Source of the DNA: Parabacteroides gordonii MS-1 = DSM 23371
GTDB taxonomy: Bacteria; Bacteroidota; Bacteroidia; Bacteroidales; Tannerellaceae
NCBI RefSeq assembly: GCF_000969825.1
Contig: NZ_KQ033919.1
Location: 3,022,509-3,086,508 of the forward strand
Direction of reading: 5' to 3'
DNA length: 64,000 bases
The position numbers and the translations under genes were made by a program. The notes under the pieces are model-generated. The model ran no database searches, was not told the DNA's origin, and saw only the letters and a program-made list of their open reading frames with translations. This document shows positions 63,841-64,000 of the stretch, piece by piece. The number at the start of each line of letters is the position of its first letter. The stretch's first letter is position 1.

Positions 63841-64000
63841 ATACCCCGGTTTTTAATTTTACTCTCAACCGGAAGCCGTCAAAAAAAAGAAGCGTGCAAA
63901 CACGCTACTTCTAATGGAGGCTCTGGAATGCCTTAACAGGAATAGGTGAATGCACGCTATGCGTAGGCATAGCATAAGCAATCACGCAATAGTTCCTGTT
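63841..64000. other. window end, structured stretch without gene
   Basis: AGAAGCGTG/CACGCTACTTCT around 63890-63915 forms a small hairpin, and AACAGGAA (63935-63942) is inverse to TTCCTGTT (63993-64000) around CTATGCGTAGGCATAG. No gene seen. It may be the leader or end of another element beyond the window. Confidence 0.3.

Overview
The window looks like a chromosome segment of a Bacteroidales gut bacterium, most likely Parabacteroides or a close relative. This is inferred from protein families (BtuG-type propeller, NVEALA peptides, DUF4469/HU-like proteins, TolB-like lipoprotein propellers, IntDOT-like integrases), from repeated promoter boxes of the Bacteroidetes type TAnnTTTG, and from aspartate-rich lipoprotein export signals. 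No rRNA, tRNA, CRISPR array or intact insertion sequence was seen.

Left part (1-28 kb), mostly core metabolism. The 5' end of an anaerobic ribonucleotide reductase gene (minus) is followed by a cobalamin riboswitch that heads a plus-strand operon: a small Cys-rich protein, three subunits of a biotin-dependent propionyl/methylmalonyl-CoA carboxylase, then an AspT/YidE-type transporter. Converging on it is the complete F-type ATP synthase operon (atpD-atpC-atpI-like-atpB-atpE-atpF-atpH-atpA-atpG, minus), whose c subunit looks proton-coupled. A ThrE-type exporter follows. A second cobalamin riboswitch then controls a B12 uptake operon (btuB, a BtuG-like surface lipoprotein, a BtuF-like binding protein). 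After it come a Tat-dependent sulfide:quinone oxidoreductase-like flavoprotein, a membrane propeller/triple-Tyr/LuxR regulator, and carB, which has an attenuator-like leader with a 34-codon ORF.

Middle part (28-41 kb): an O-antigen-ligase-like TPR membrane protein, and a four-gene efflux operon (adaptor, RND, outer-membrane factor, second RND).

Right-middle (39-56 kb), the most unusual region. Three small exported NVEALA-type peptide genes are each paired with a lipoprotein beta-propeller. Around them are CxxC thioredoxin-like lipoproteins, two transglutaminase-like lipoproteins, a signal peptidase I, a second O-antigen-ligase-like TPR protein, a DUF4469 protein, and a divergent membrane-anchored winged-helix regulator. 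Two peptide genes have, just upstream and on the opposite strand, a shared element with a Bacteroidetes promoter box and an intrinsic terminator, which looks like a pair of homologous small RNAs. I read the whole as a secreted disulfide-peptide maturation, sensing or signalling system. That function is inference.

Right end (56-64 kb), accessory DNA: decayed HU-like and propeller gene ends, an AlbA_2/ATPase regulator gene flanked by an 86-bp direct repeat, a Xer-type recombinase, a truncated nuclease gene, and the start of a mobile element with tandem integrases, three excisionase-like HTH proteins and a RibD/DHFR-like protein.

Three intergenic repeats (20.6, 33.5 and 49.4 kb) share one design: four units with a 22-23 bp period built around short palindromes. 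Their sequences are unrelated to each other.
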